Translations under genes and position numbers: made by a program
In this document: positions 1 through 6,937 of the stretch, in pieces
Position numbering within the stretch: the first letter of the stretch is position 1
Layout of the letters: the number at the start of each line of letters is the position of its first letter
The notes under the pieces: generated by a model
What the model was told of the DNA's origin: nothing
The model's database searches: none
The model's input: the letters and a program-made list of their open reading frames with translations, nothing else
Assembly (NCBI GenBank): GCA_029935325.1
Contig: JAOZKO010000049.1
Location: 3,769 to 13,199 of the forward strand
Length of the DNA: 9,431 nucleotides
Reading direction: 5' to 3'
From: Bacteroidales bacterium
Lineage (GTDB): Bacteria > Bacteroidota > Bacteroidia > Bacteroidales > UBA1556

Positions 1-113
1 ACCGTAAATTGCTTAACATAAAATCTGCCGATATAAAACAAAAAATGCTTTGCATGGCTTATTTGTAGTTCTATATTACGATAATACTAGGAGCCCATAT
101 TAATGAAATAAAA
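1..113. repeat. Structured intergenic repeat, copy 1 (right half diverged)
   Basis: Bases 1-55 are identical to 156-210. Similarity then becomes patchy but recognisable: gagcccatatta at 91-102 matches gagcccgtatta at 252-263 at nearly the same offset. In this copy the right half has lost the complementarity that lets copy 2 fold. The element may extend left of the window. No coding potential is apparent. It lies beyond the terminator of the secreted-protein gene, so it is probably not in that transcript. The right boundary is approximate. Confidence 0.75.
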
Positions 114-155
114 TGGCTTAGGTTTTAATAAGCTCTAGAAATTTACAGTAGAGCT

Positions 156-273
156 ACCGTAAATTGCTTAACATAAAATCTGCCGATATAAAACAAAAAA
201 TGCTTTGCATTTTTGGTCTTATATCTGATTTTATGTTAAATACGGCTCTGCGAGCCCGTATTACGCAATTTAC
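156..273. repeat. Structured intergenic repeat, copy 2 (nested inverted repeat)
   Basis: The first 55 bases repeat positions 1-55 exactly. The copy is also an inverted repeat with branches: 159-167 pairs with 265-273, 168-180 with 227-239 (13 of 13), 185-191 with 219-225, and 196-203 with 207-214 around a ttt loop. A side hairpin, 240-245 with 256-261, sits between the two right-hand arms. The whole would fold as a three-way junction in single-stranded DNA or RNA. A non-autonomous mobile repeat or a dispersed palindromic element is the likeliest identity; a structured RNA is possible. No terminal target-site duplication could be established. Nothing recognisable lies between 274 and 370. Confidence 0.8.
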
Positions 274-370
274 TTGGATGCCCTATAATTAATATTATGT
301 TAAATAGAACTTTTGATAGCTTGAGTGTATCTACTCTATCTTGGGATGGATATATAAGTCTAGGAATAAA

Positions 371-408
371 AAAAACAGAGATAATGCAATTGCACTATCT
401 CTGTTTTT
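371..408 (-). terminator. Rho-independent terminator, probably bidirectional
   Basis: A 13-bp stem (371-383 with 396-408) is extended inward by the self-complementary tgcaattgca at 385-394, leaving an almost perfect hairpin. On the minus strand it is followed by eight Ts (complement of 368-375). It lies about 20 bases past the stop codon of the gene ending at 429. The opposite arm also has a T-run (404-409), so it could stop transcripts from either side. Confidence 0.85.
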
Positions 409-428
409 TGAAATTAAAGTCTGATTAT

Positions 429-2489
429 TTATTGAACAATTAATCGAGCTTTATATGCTTTCTTATTATCAATAATAACTTCAATAAAATATTGTCCTGT
501 TTCCATGCTTGATCTTAGTATTTCTATATAATCAGTAAAAACAACATATTCAACACTTATTTGCTTTCCTTGTACATCAAATACATTAAGCTGCACATCA
601 GAGCTATTAAATGAACTCATCTCTATTCTTGCATTATCGATCATTGGATTAGGATAAATCTTAATATCCTCTGAAGCAAAAGCAGGATCAATTCCTATAA
701 CAGATAAAACTATAGTTTGACAATTGGGTGTACTAGTACCATATATATTCGTTGCAGTCAAACAAACATTATAAGTCCCTCCTACAGCTGGATACGTATG
801 TATAGGGTTCTTTTGATTACTAGTTGAGCTATTATCATCAAAATCCCATGCCCATTGTGTTGGAGTATTAGAAGATAAGTCAGTAAACTGAACTGTAGGA
901 TCTGCAGAAATATCAAAGCTAAAATTAGCAGTTGGTGGAATTATTGAAGTAATAGTTATATTTTGGCAAATTGAGTCAGAACCGCTAACATTAGTAACTT
1001 TAAGGCAGACTTGGTATGTATTATTTGAAGCATACGTATGGTTTGTATTTTGTGTTGTAGCTGATGATCCATCGCCAAAATCCCATAAATATGAACTAAC
1101 TGTACCACTTGAAGCATCACTAAATGAGATGCTTGGCGTGTATGTAGTATCAAAAGTAAATCCTGCTGTTGGTGCTGATGGAGGTGCTACATATGCTGGT
1201 TGAGTTACTGCTCTAAAATGAAAATCAGAAGCACCGCTAGTACCTGATGAAGCAGCCCAACCAGTTGAACTTAATTTAAAAGATCTAACTCCCAAACCAG
1301 GTTGTGTAATTGTTGCCCATGTTCCTCCTGAAGGAACAGTAAAACCAATAAATATATCTCCAGTCAAGCTATCCAATGCTGCTGAGTCACTTCTAAAGTC
1401 AACCAAAGTCATTGCACTTGTGTTTTGTAGATTTGCTGCTGGATAAACCATTTTAGGAGTACAAATATCAGTACCTGGGAAACCTCCTGAACTGGTCCAT
1501 ATATGCACTAACATTGAGTCATTAGGTCTATTAATATCAGTATAATTTCTTATCAAAACAGACGTAACATGGTGATTACCTGATGGCAAACTTACTCTTA
1601 CGGCTGCTCCCCCAGATGCACCTGTGGAATCAACAAAGTCAACAATACCATTATCATAAACAATATAGTTTCCGGCTAAGTAACTAAATGTATCAGTATT
1701 TACAGTATTTGCACTTGTGGCACTATCTACTGCATGAAAATAGTATTCAACCAAAGTACCTGCTGCTTGTTGAGGAATGGTGAATTGATAAGTATTACCA
1801 CTTACACTACTGGAATTAATAGTATTGAAACTACCTCCATCAAGCCTATACTTTAGTTCTGCTGTGTCAATCCCTGAAACATCAATAATATCAGCAGAGG
1901 TTGTATTTGCGCCTAAAACACCTTGGTAAAATACTGGTGCAGTATGTAAAACCAATGGTGGAGCATTATCAACAGTATAGCTAGTAATAACAACATCATC
2001 AATATACATACCGTCATATTCTAATCCACTATCGCTATAAAATCTGAATCTTACTTTTACATTAGAATTACCAACATAACCACCTAAGCTATAGGTGTAT
2101 TGAGTCCATGCTGTAACTACGCCGTCAAAAGTAGCTACTAAATTCCATGTTGTTCCCCCATTTGCAGAAACATCTAAAAACATATAATCAAATCCTGCTT
2201 CAATATTATATTTGGCATAGAAACTTATATTCGCTGACAAAGCAGTTGTTAAATTAACACCACTTGAAGTAGTTGCTGTAATATAGTTTTGGTTTGGTAA
2301 ATAATTTCCAGTGGGACTTTCTGTTAAGGAGTGAGATGAGGAATAAGAAGTAGATGTTGTAAGCCCCCAACTTCCTAATAATGTCCAATTTGATGTAGTT
2401 GATTCAAAGTTGTCACTAAAGACAATCGTTTGTGCACTAATTCCAAAGCTGAACATAAATGCAACAGCGAATAATAAAATTGATTTCAT
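429..2489 (-). CDS. Secreted PKD-domain protein with type A T9SS sorting domain
   Basis: This 686-residue protein is exported and probably surface-attached or released. A signal peptide covers residues 1-19 (FGISA before Q20). Residues 24-170 look like a MAM/immune-inhibitor-A-type jelly-roll (DNFES at 27-30 onwards, repeated Trp and Asp, ending MYIDDVVI). Residues 174-260 resemble an Ig-like beta domain (sGIDTAELKYR, VEYYFHAVD). Residues 270-430 are further beta-rich sequence I do not recognise. Two PKD domains follow at about 441-515 (WDFGDGS at 469-475) and 519-597 (WDFDDNSS). The type A T9SS signal runs from about 607 to 686 with the hallmark IYPNP at 611-615. No protease, glycosidase or other catalytic motif is visible, so binding or adhesion is inferred. 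The ATG is supported by the signal peptide directly behind it. A promoter lies upstream and a terminator downstream, so it appears monocistronic. Confidence 0.93.
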   Translation of the reverse strand: MKSILLFAVAFMFSFGISAQTIVFSDNFESTTSNWTLLGSWGLTTSTSYSSSHSLTESPTGNYLPNQNYITATTSSGVNLTTALSANISFYAKYNIEAGFDYMFLDVSANGGTTWNLVATFDGVVTAWTQYTYSLGGYVGNSNVKVRFRFYSDSGLEYDGMYIDDVVITSYTVDNAPPLVLHTAPVFYQGVLGANTTSADIIDVSGIDTAELKYRLDGGSFNTINSSSVSGNTYQFTIPQQAAGTLVEYYFHAVDSATSANTVNTDTFSYLAGNYIVYDNGIVDFVDSTGASGGAAVRVSLPSGNHHVTSVLIRNYTDINRPNDSMLVHIWTSSGGFPGTDICTPKMVYPAANLQNTSAMTLVDFRSDSAALDSLTGDIFIGFTVPSGGTWATITQPGLGVRSFKLSSTGWAASSGTSGASDFHFRAVTQPAYVAPPSAPTAGFTFDTTYTPSISFSDASSGTVSSYLWDFGDGSSATTQNTNHTYASNNTYQVCLKVTNVSGSDSICQNITITSIIPPTANFSFDISADPTVQFTDLSSNTPTQWAWDFDDNSSTSNQKNPIHTYPAVGGTYNVCLTATNIYGTSTPNCQTIVLSVIGIDPAFASEDIKIYPNPMIDNARIEMSSFNSSDVQLNVFDVQGKQISVEYVVFTDYIEILRSSMETGQYFIEVIIDNKKAYKARLIVQ

Positions 2490-2539
2490 AGGTTTGTAAT
2501 TTTAGTAATTAATAAATTAAAGCCTACCCACTCTTTTCG

Positions 2540-2572
2540 CAAAATTTATTGAATGAGCATAACAACTTCAAA
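2540..2572 (-). promoter_or_regulatory. Candidate Bacteroidota promoter for the 686-residue secreted protein
   Basis: Reading the minus strand, TTTG (2569-2572) is followed after 20 bases by TAAATTTTG (2540-2548). This is close to the Bacteroidota -33 TTTG and -7 TAnnTTTG pair, with one extra base inside the -7 element. Transcription would start near 2533, giving a leader of about 40 bases before the ATG at 2489. No clear Shine-Dalgarno sequence precedes the ATG, which is usual for this phylum. Confidence 0.5.
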
Positions 2573-2741
2573 AGTAGTATTTTTTTTGAAGTAAATTAAC
2601 AAAACAATAAATAAACTACTTAAAAAATAACATTAGGCAGTAATTATTGAAATAGTTGGACTATAAATTCCTCTCATAAAATAAAGTAAGAAATGAAATT
2701 TCATTAATATAATTGAAGATTGAAGCTATGTGTTTTATAGC

Positions 2742-3569
2742 CTATTTTATTAATAGTGTTTCTAAATACTTATACCAAATATCCATTCCCTCGCCTGTTT
2801 TAGCCGAAACATCAATAAACTCAAGATGGTGATTTACTCGAAGTGCGTTTTCTTTTACTTTTTCCATATCGAAATCTACATATGGCAGTAAATCTATCTT
2901 ATTAATAAGGCATAAATTTGCCGAAGCAAACATATCAGGATATTTTAAAGGTTTATCATCACCTTCAGTAACGCTTATAACCACTACCCTACTATCTTCG
3001 CCTAAATCAAAGAGTGCAGGACAAACAAGGTTTCCTACATTTTCGATAAATAGTATTGAGTTATCAATGGGATTTAGTTCTTTTACCGCTTTATTTATCA
3101 TATCGCTATCAAGGTGGCAGGCTTGGCCGGTATTGATTTGTATTACAGGGCATTTAGTCTCACTAATACGATTAGCATCCTGTAAAGTTTGCTGGTCGCC
3201 TTCAATAACACTAAAAGATATTTTATCTTTTAAATCAGTTAAAGTACGAACAAGAATAGCTGTTTTACCAGAGCCTGGTGAACTAACTAAGTTTAAGCTA
3301 GAAATATTCTTGGCCTCAAAATATCCTCTATTTCGTTCAGCTAAACGATTATTCATACCCAATATATCTTGCTCCAATTGAATAACATTGCTATGGTGAC
3401 TATGAGCATGCTCTTCAGTTCCATGTGAGTGATGCTCATGGTTATGAGAATGGCCTTCGCCATGATGGTGATGAGTATTTGCATGTATTGAGTCTATTTT
3501 AATTGGTGACTCGCCCGGCTTTGTTATTTCTATATTGTTGCTAGTTTCGCAACCACAAGTTGTACACAT
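2742..3569 (-). CDS. hypB: Hydrogenase nickel-incorporation GTPase HypB
   Basis: HypB is the cytoplasmic GTPase that, with HypA, delivers Ni2+ to the large subunit of [NiFe] hydrogenase. The 275-residue protein shows the diagnostic parts. An N-terminal high-affinity nickel motif CTTCGC is at residues 2-7. A histidine-rich stretch at 29-59 has 15 His and resembles the nickel-storage tail of some HypB/nickelin proteins. The Walker A motif SPGSGKT ends at T103. The G-domain metal site is C151-H152 plus C183 (GQACHLD and ENVGNLVCP). The guanine-specificity motif NKID is at 223-226. Having both the CxxCGC site and a long His stretch suggests storage as well as delivery. It lies 12 bases downstream of hypA and surely shares its transcript. 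No hydrogenase structural gene is in the window. No strong terminator follows; only a 5-bp hairpin is seen around 2725-2741. Confidence 0.97.
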   Translation of the reverse strand: MCTTCGCETSNNIEITKPGESPIKIDSIHANTHHHHGEGHSHNHEHHSHGTEEHAHSHHSNVIQLEQDILGMNNRLAERNRGYFEAKNISSLNLVSSPGSGKTAILVRTLTDLKDKISFSVIEGDQQTLQDANRISETKCPVIQINTGQACHLDSDMINKAVKELNPIDNSILFIENVGNLVCPALFDLGEDSRVVVISVTEGDDKPLKYPDMFASANLCLINKIDLLPYVDFDMEKVKENALRVNHHLEFIDVSAKTGEGMDIWYKYLETLLIK

Positions 3570-3581
3570 AATAATAGTTTT

Positions 3582-3932
3582 TTAGTTTTCAGAATCAAAT
3601 TCTAATGTAAGAATCTTTAGTTCTTTTCCTTGAATAATCTCGATAATATAACTATTGCATTTAGGACATATATCATAAAGACTTTCTATTTCAAATACTT
3701 CATTGCAATTAGTACATTTTGCTTTGGCTTGTATTTTGGTGATTTTCTTTTTAGCATTTTCCAAAACACTTCCCTTCACTCCTGTTTCCCAAGCAAAGTC
3801 TAAAGCTTCTAGAACGATACCACTTTGAGTACCAATTTCTAGACCAATTAAAGAAAAGTTATCGACCTCTACTTTAATAGCTTCTTTTTCAGCTATATCC
3901 ACAATGTTTACTACAATTGATAATTCGTGCAT
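3582..3932 (-). CDS. hypA: Hydrogenase maturation nickel metallochaperone HypA
   Basis: HypA binds nickel and docks HypB to the hydrogenase large-subunit precursor; some HypA proteins also serve urease. The 116-residue length is typical. The N-terminus MHELSIV supplies the invariant Met-His-Glu, whose His2 is a nickel ligand. The middle follows the family pattern: LIGLEIG at 28-34, ALDFAWE at 43-49, and a Gly then acidic-Asn-Ala stretch near 54-60. The structural zinc site is two CxxC pairs, C73/C76 and C89/C92. The start is fixed because family members begin exactly with MHE. It is the first gene of a hypA-hypB pair and has a consensus -7 promoter element a few bases upstream. No urease gene is in the window. 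Confidence 0.97.
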   Translation of the reverse strand: MHELSIVVNIVDIAEKEAIKVEVDNFSLIGLEIGTQSGIVLEALDFAWETGVKGSVLENAKKKITKIQAKAKCTNCNEVFEIESLYDICPKCNSYIIEIIQGKELKILTLEFDSEN

Positions 3933-3952
3933 TTCTATTGTTATTTATTTCA

Positions 3953-3960
3953 CAAAGATA
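3953..3960 (-). promoter_or_regulatory. Bacteroidota -7 element of the hypAB promoter
   Basis: The minus strand reads TATCTTTG, a perfect TAnnTTTG. A -33 element is weak: TTTA at 3981-3984 lies at 20-base spacing and a TTG at 3986-3988 at 25. Transcription would begin near 3946, leaving a leader of only about 13 bases before the hypA ATG. Confidence 0.6.
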
Positions 3961-4015
3961 ATAAAGTAATCCATTAAAATTAAAGCAATTTTTTATTAAA
4001 AAATATTATTTAGAA

Positions 4016-4027
4016 TGATAATTATCA
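4016..4027. promoter_or_regulatory. 12-bp perfect palindrome in the hypA/4201 divergent spacer
   Basis: TGATAATTATCA is a perfect palindrome in the 268-base region between two divergent genes, about 84 bases before the hypA start. It resembles the two outer halves of a Fur-type box (TGATAAT-N-ATTATCA), but the centre is shorter by three bases. In such AT-rich DNA it may be chance. No convincing promoter for the gene at 4201 was found in this spacer. Confidence 0.25.
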
Positions 4028-4200
4028 AGTGTTTCTAAATATTTATATTTATCAGATTATCAATCATTAAAGGTGCTATAAATTAAAACTCTATTTTGAA
4101 TTGATATAAAACAATAAATATTTATTAAAACTAAATTGAACTTTATTCGAAAAATTAAGTCTATTGTATATTACAGTTAAACACTAAAAATTTTATTAAT

Positions 4201-4641
4201 ATGAAAAAGTTATTTGTTTTTTTATTAGGAATTGTATTGCTAGGAGCAGCTACGGTAATAAATTCTTCATTTACTAATACTACTAATTGGACATTATATA
4301 AGCAGAGTCAAGGTGTTCAGATTTTTTATAAGGTTGCTGATTGCGATGACGTATCAAATGGATTGCATCAAAAGTTTCTGCTTTTAAAACTTGTCAATAC
4401 TACTAGTTTTGATGTAGATATTAGTTGGAAAAAGGATTTATGGTATGATAATGTTTGTACAACATGCAATGATCAAAGTAAAGAGCACAAAGTAAATATA
4501 GTACTTAAAGCTAACGGTACAATTGAAGGAAATTGCAATAATAAAAAATTAAGCATTTTCTCAGAATATAAAAACCATACTAATGTATCAAAACTCACAA
4601 AGTTTGAGCTTAACAAATTATTGATTAAACCAGCATTATGA
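4201..4641 (+). CDS. Small exported four-cysteine protein of unknown function
   Basis: This 146-residue protein has an N-terminal signal peptide (MKKLFVFLLGIVLLGAATV) with no lipobox cysteine after it, so it is likely periplasmic or secreted. The mature part starts NWTLYKQSQGVQIFYKVADC and contains four cysteines: C48, C86, C89 and C112. C86/C89 lie in WYDNVCTTC. The general pattern is Trp/GVxIxY, then a Cys, an LLLKLVNTT strand, LWYxxxCxxC, and a late LxIFSxY strand. It fits a beta-sandwich family I have seen beside Bacteroidota PKD proteins, but I cannot name a function. It carries no T9SS C-terminal signal. Its TGA ends one base before the next gene's ATG, so the two are very probably cotranscribed and translationally coupled. 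Co-secretion with, or chaperoning of, the downstream protein is inference only. Confidence 0.85.
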   Translation: MKKLFVFLLGIVLLGAATVINSSFTNTTNWTLYKQSQGVQIFYKVADCDDVSNGLHQKFLLLKLVNTTSFDVDISWKKDLWYDNVCTTCNDQSKEHKVNIVLKANGTIEGNCNNKKLSIFSEYKNHTNVSKLTKFELNKLLIKPAL

Positions 4642-4642
4642 T

Positions 4643-6541
4643 ATGAATAAAATAGGGCATTTTATTGTAATAATAATATTATTCATTGGTTTTCAGAACA
4701 ATAGTAATGCGCAATGTGATGTAACTGCAGTAGCAATACCTGGTTCAGTTTGCGCAGGAGGCAAAGTATTCCTTACTTCTTCAGGAACTTGTGGTTATCT
4801 AATGAATAATGATTTTAACAATAATAGTATTGGTAATGGATGGAGTAGTACTGCTGCCAATCCTGTTTTTACTAATCCTTGCGGCCCTGGTCCAGTTGGA
4901 GCCCATTTATGGGTAGGAACAACCTCTTCAGCTCAAAGAACTTTAATTACTAACGCCTATGATGTTTCCATAGGTGGTTGTACAATTAAATGGGATATGC
5001 GATATGGGCGTGTAGCAGGCTCAGGTCCTTGCGAAGATCCTGATGCAGCCAATGAAGGAGTTCATTTACAGTATTCTATTAATAATGGTGCTACTTGGAC
5101 AGACTTTACTGGCCCAAATGTTGACCCTATTGGTCCAAATACAACCACTAGCCCCTTTACTACTACAACTAATGGCTCAGGAGGATATTGGCAACCACTA
5201 AGTAATGCTGCATCTCAAGCAAGTAGCGCTTTATATTATTGGCATGGTTACGAAAGTACAATTCCAGTTCCTGCTGCCACAATGAATACCAAATTTAGAT
5301 GGGCACAATTAGCTAATAGTAGTGCTGGTTGGGATGCTTGGGGAATTGATGAGGTTGAAATTACATGTCCAAATTCATCAATAAATGTTTTATGGACAAC
5401 GGGAGATACAGTATTTAATCCTGGGCAATTTATTATGCCCCCACACCCTCAAAACCTAGCCTATGATACATGCTTTATAGTGCATATTTGGGATAGTATT
5501 AATCCTGGCGGTGCTTATGATACTATTTGTATTCATGTGTTACCAGTTCCAACTTCTGATTTTATTATTTCCGATACAAATATTTGTGAATATGACTCAA
5601 TTGATATAACATATTCTGGTAATGGCACTTCTAATGCTATATACACATGGGATATTAATAATCAAGCATATAACAATCAAGGTCCATTTAGTTTCTTATT
5701 TAGTCCAGGAGTTTTTACTGCTAAACTAATAGTTAATCAAGGAGGCTGTATTTCAAGCCAAACCACTCATAGTATACATGTAAATCCTAAGCCTATGCTT
5801 TCTTTTTCACCTGATATTTATGAGGGGTGCGAGCCGTTAACTGTTAATTTTAATAATTATTCATCACCAGCTAATAGCTCATTTAATTGGGATTTTGGAG
5901 ATAATGATTCAACAACTGTTGTCTCTCCTACTCATACATATACTAATAGCGGTATTTATACTGTTTCTCTTGATGCTACAAGTCAGGAAGGGTGCTATGA
6001 CACTATGTCAATAACAAACTTAATACATGTTTACCCCAAGCCTATTGCTAAATTTTATGTTGACCCAGCTGTTACAAATATTGACAATCCTATAATTCAG
6101 TTTACAGACATGTCAGTTGGTGCATATACTTGGTTTTGGGATTTTAGTGATGGTGGAACATCCACAGATGAAAACGTATCTTATACATTTTCTTCGTTTG
6201 GAGAATTTGAAACATGGCTAATTGTTACTAGTGATAAAGGCTGTGTTGATTCTACATATCTAACTGTTAGAGTAATAGTTGATAAAATTGAAATTCCAAA
6301 TATTATAACACCGAATGGTGATGGTATAAATGATCGTTTTGAAATAAAAAATATTGATAAATTAGAATCCTCAACTCTATTGATATATAATCGATGGGGA
6401 AAGAAGATTTATGAATCAAGTAATTATCAAAACAATTGGGATGGTGCAGATGCTCCAGATGGAGTATATTTCTATATTATTAGATATAGAACCTTCTTTG
6501 ATGATTTTGAAGATAGAGGTAGTGTTACTATAATGAGATAA
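4643..6541 (+). CDS. Reelin-repeat-like PKD adhesin with type B (gliding) T9SS signal
   Basis: This 632-residue exported protein has a signal peptide at 1-23 (NSNA before Q24). Residues 48-243 resemble a Reelin-type subrepeat: a CG plus GAHLWVG stretch near 80-92, an Arg followed by TNAYDVS, a strand WDMRYGR, then CEDPD-ANEGVHLQYS and NGATW at 148-152, closing with WGIDEVEI. Known Reelin repeats show this order of elements. Three PKD-type beta domains follow at about 303-380 (weaker), 384-463 (WDFGDND at 416-422) and 465-545 (WDFSDGG at 499-504). The C-terminus, about 548-632, is the gliding-motility-type CTD: IPNIITPNGDGINDRF, YNRWGKKIYES, NNWDG and PDGVYFYII. It is exported by the T9SS as a type B substrate. 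No catalytic residues are evident, so adhesion or ligand binding is inferred. It starts one base after the upstream gene stops and ends at a strong terminator. Confidence 0.92.
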   Translation: MNKIGHFIVIIILFIGFQNNSNAQCDVTAVAIPGSVCAGGKVFLTSSGTCGYLMNNDFNNNSIGNGWSSTAANPVFTNPCGPGPVGAHLWVGTTSSAQRTLITNAYDVSIGGCTIKWDMRYGRVAGSGPCEDPDAANEGVHLQYSINNGATWTDFTGPNVDPIGPNTTTSPFTTTTNGSGGYWQPLSNAASQASSALYYWHGYESTIPVPAATMNTKFRWAQLANSSAGWDAWGIDEVEITCPNSSINVLWTTGDTVFNPGQFIMPPHPQNLAYDTCFIVHIWDSINPGGAYDTICIHVLPVPTSDFIISDTNICEYDSIDITYSGNGTSNAIYTWDINNQAYNNQGPFSFLFSPGVFTAKLIVNQGGCISSQTTHSIHVNPKPMLSFSPDIYEGCEPLTVNFNNYSSPANSSFNWDFGDNDSTTVVSPTHTYTNSGIYTVSLDATSQEGCYDTMSITNLIHVYPKPIAKFYVDPAVTNIDNPIIQFTDMSVGAYTWFWDFSDGGTSTDENVSYTFSSFGEFETWLIVTSDKGCVDSTYLTVRVIVDKIEIPNIITPNGDGINDRFEIKNIDKLESSTLLIYNRWGKKIYESSNYQNNWDGADAPDGVYFYIIRYRTFFDDFEDRGSVTIMR

Positions 6542-6567
6542 TAAATATTTAAGATTTTCATATACTT

Positions 6568-6593
6568 AAAAGCCTCAATCTGAGGCTTTTTTT
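6568..6593 (+). terminator. Rho-independent terminator of the 4201-6541 operon
   Basis: A perfect 10-bp stem (6568-6577 with 6581-6590, arms aaaagcctca and tgaggctttt) closes on a three-base loop and runs into seven Ts at 6587-6593. It lies 26 bases after the TAA of the PKD protein. Confidence 0.92.
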
Positions 6594-6600
6594 ATTATTT

Positions 6601-6937
6601 CTTATTACCTTATATCCGATTTTCGTTACGAGAAACCTAAATATGTCAGCTGATGTTGATGCAACACATAGGTAGCCGTGTGGTTATTGTGGAACCGTTT
6701 TTCAAATTCGCCATCACTATTAATAATAAACTCTATGGCATCCGATAGCTATCCGGATGGAATATATTTTCCTATTAGAAGGCGAAAATTATTTGCATAG
6801 CCGTAGCTATGGAAATAATTTTTAACGCAGTAATAGTGAAATAGTACTGCGAAGCACGTCACGAACACCTATTAAAATGTAAAATGAGGTGAGTAAACGA
6901 TTTATATAGCGTGTTTTGGTGTTAATTTGGTATTATC
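6601..6937. repeat. Gene-free stretch with nested hairpins, probable dispersed repeat
   Basis: No convincing gene is present; a startless minus-strand stretch of about 39 codons ends at 6626-6628. Several inverted repeats are visible. Positions 6714-6722 pair with 6831-6839 as an outer stem. 6739-6744 pairs with 6754-6759 around a gatagctat-type core. 6785-6800 pairs with 6807-6822 (15 of 16). 6826-6832 pairs with 6845-6851. The stretch is visibly richer in G and C than the other spacers. The core near 6743-6751 (ccgatagctat) recurs in variant form at 9367-9377. cttatatccgatttt at 6609-6623 matches 218-232 in 14 of 15 positions, hinting at a link with the repeats at the left end. Compound palindromic intergenic elements are common in Bacteroidota; identity with a named family is not claimed. 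Confidence 0.6.

Noticed and set aside
1..210. CRISPR array
   Set aside because: Only two 55-base repeats, about 100 bases apart, with a self-complementary structure and no cas genes; this is a palindromic intergenic repeat.
956..1153. 65-codon open frame on the minus strand
   Set aside because: It lies in another frame inside the 686-residue secreted protein gene, has no domain or signal, and the host gene has clear PKD domains there.
2725..2741. Terminator after hypB
   Set aside because: The stem is only 5 bp (gctat/atagc) and no T-run follows on the minus strand.
3067..3381. 104-codon open frame on the plus strand
   Set aside because: It is antisense to hypB over the conserved GTPase motifs; its translation shows no family features.
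4016..4027. Bona fide Fur box
   Set aside because: The centre is three bases short of the 7-1-7 form and there is no iron gene nearby, so it is listed only as a palindrome.
6640..6700. tRNA-like fold around gttgatgcaac
   Set aside because: No acceptor stem, T-loop GTTCRA or CCA-compatible end could be found.
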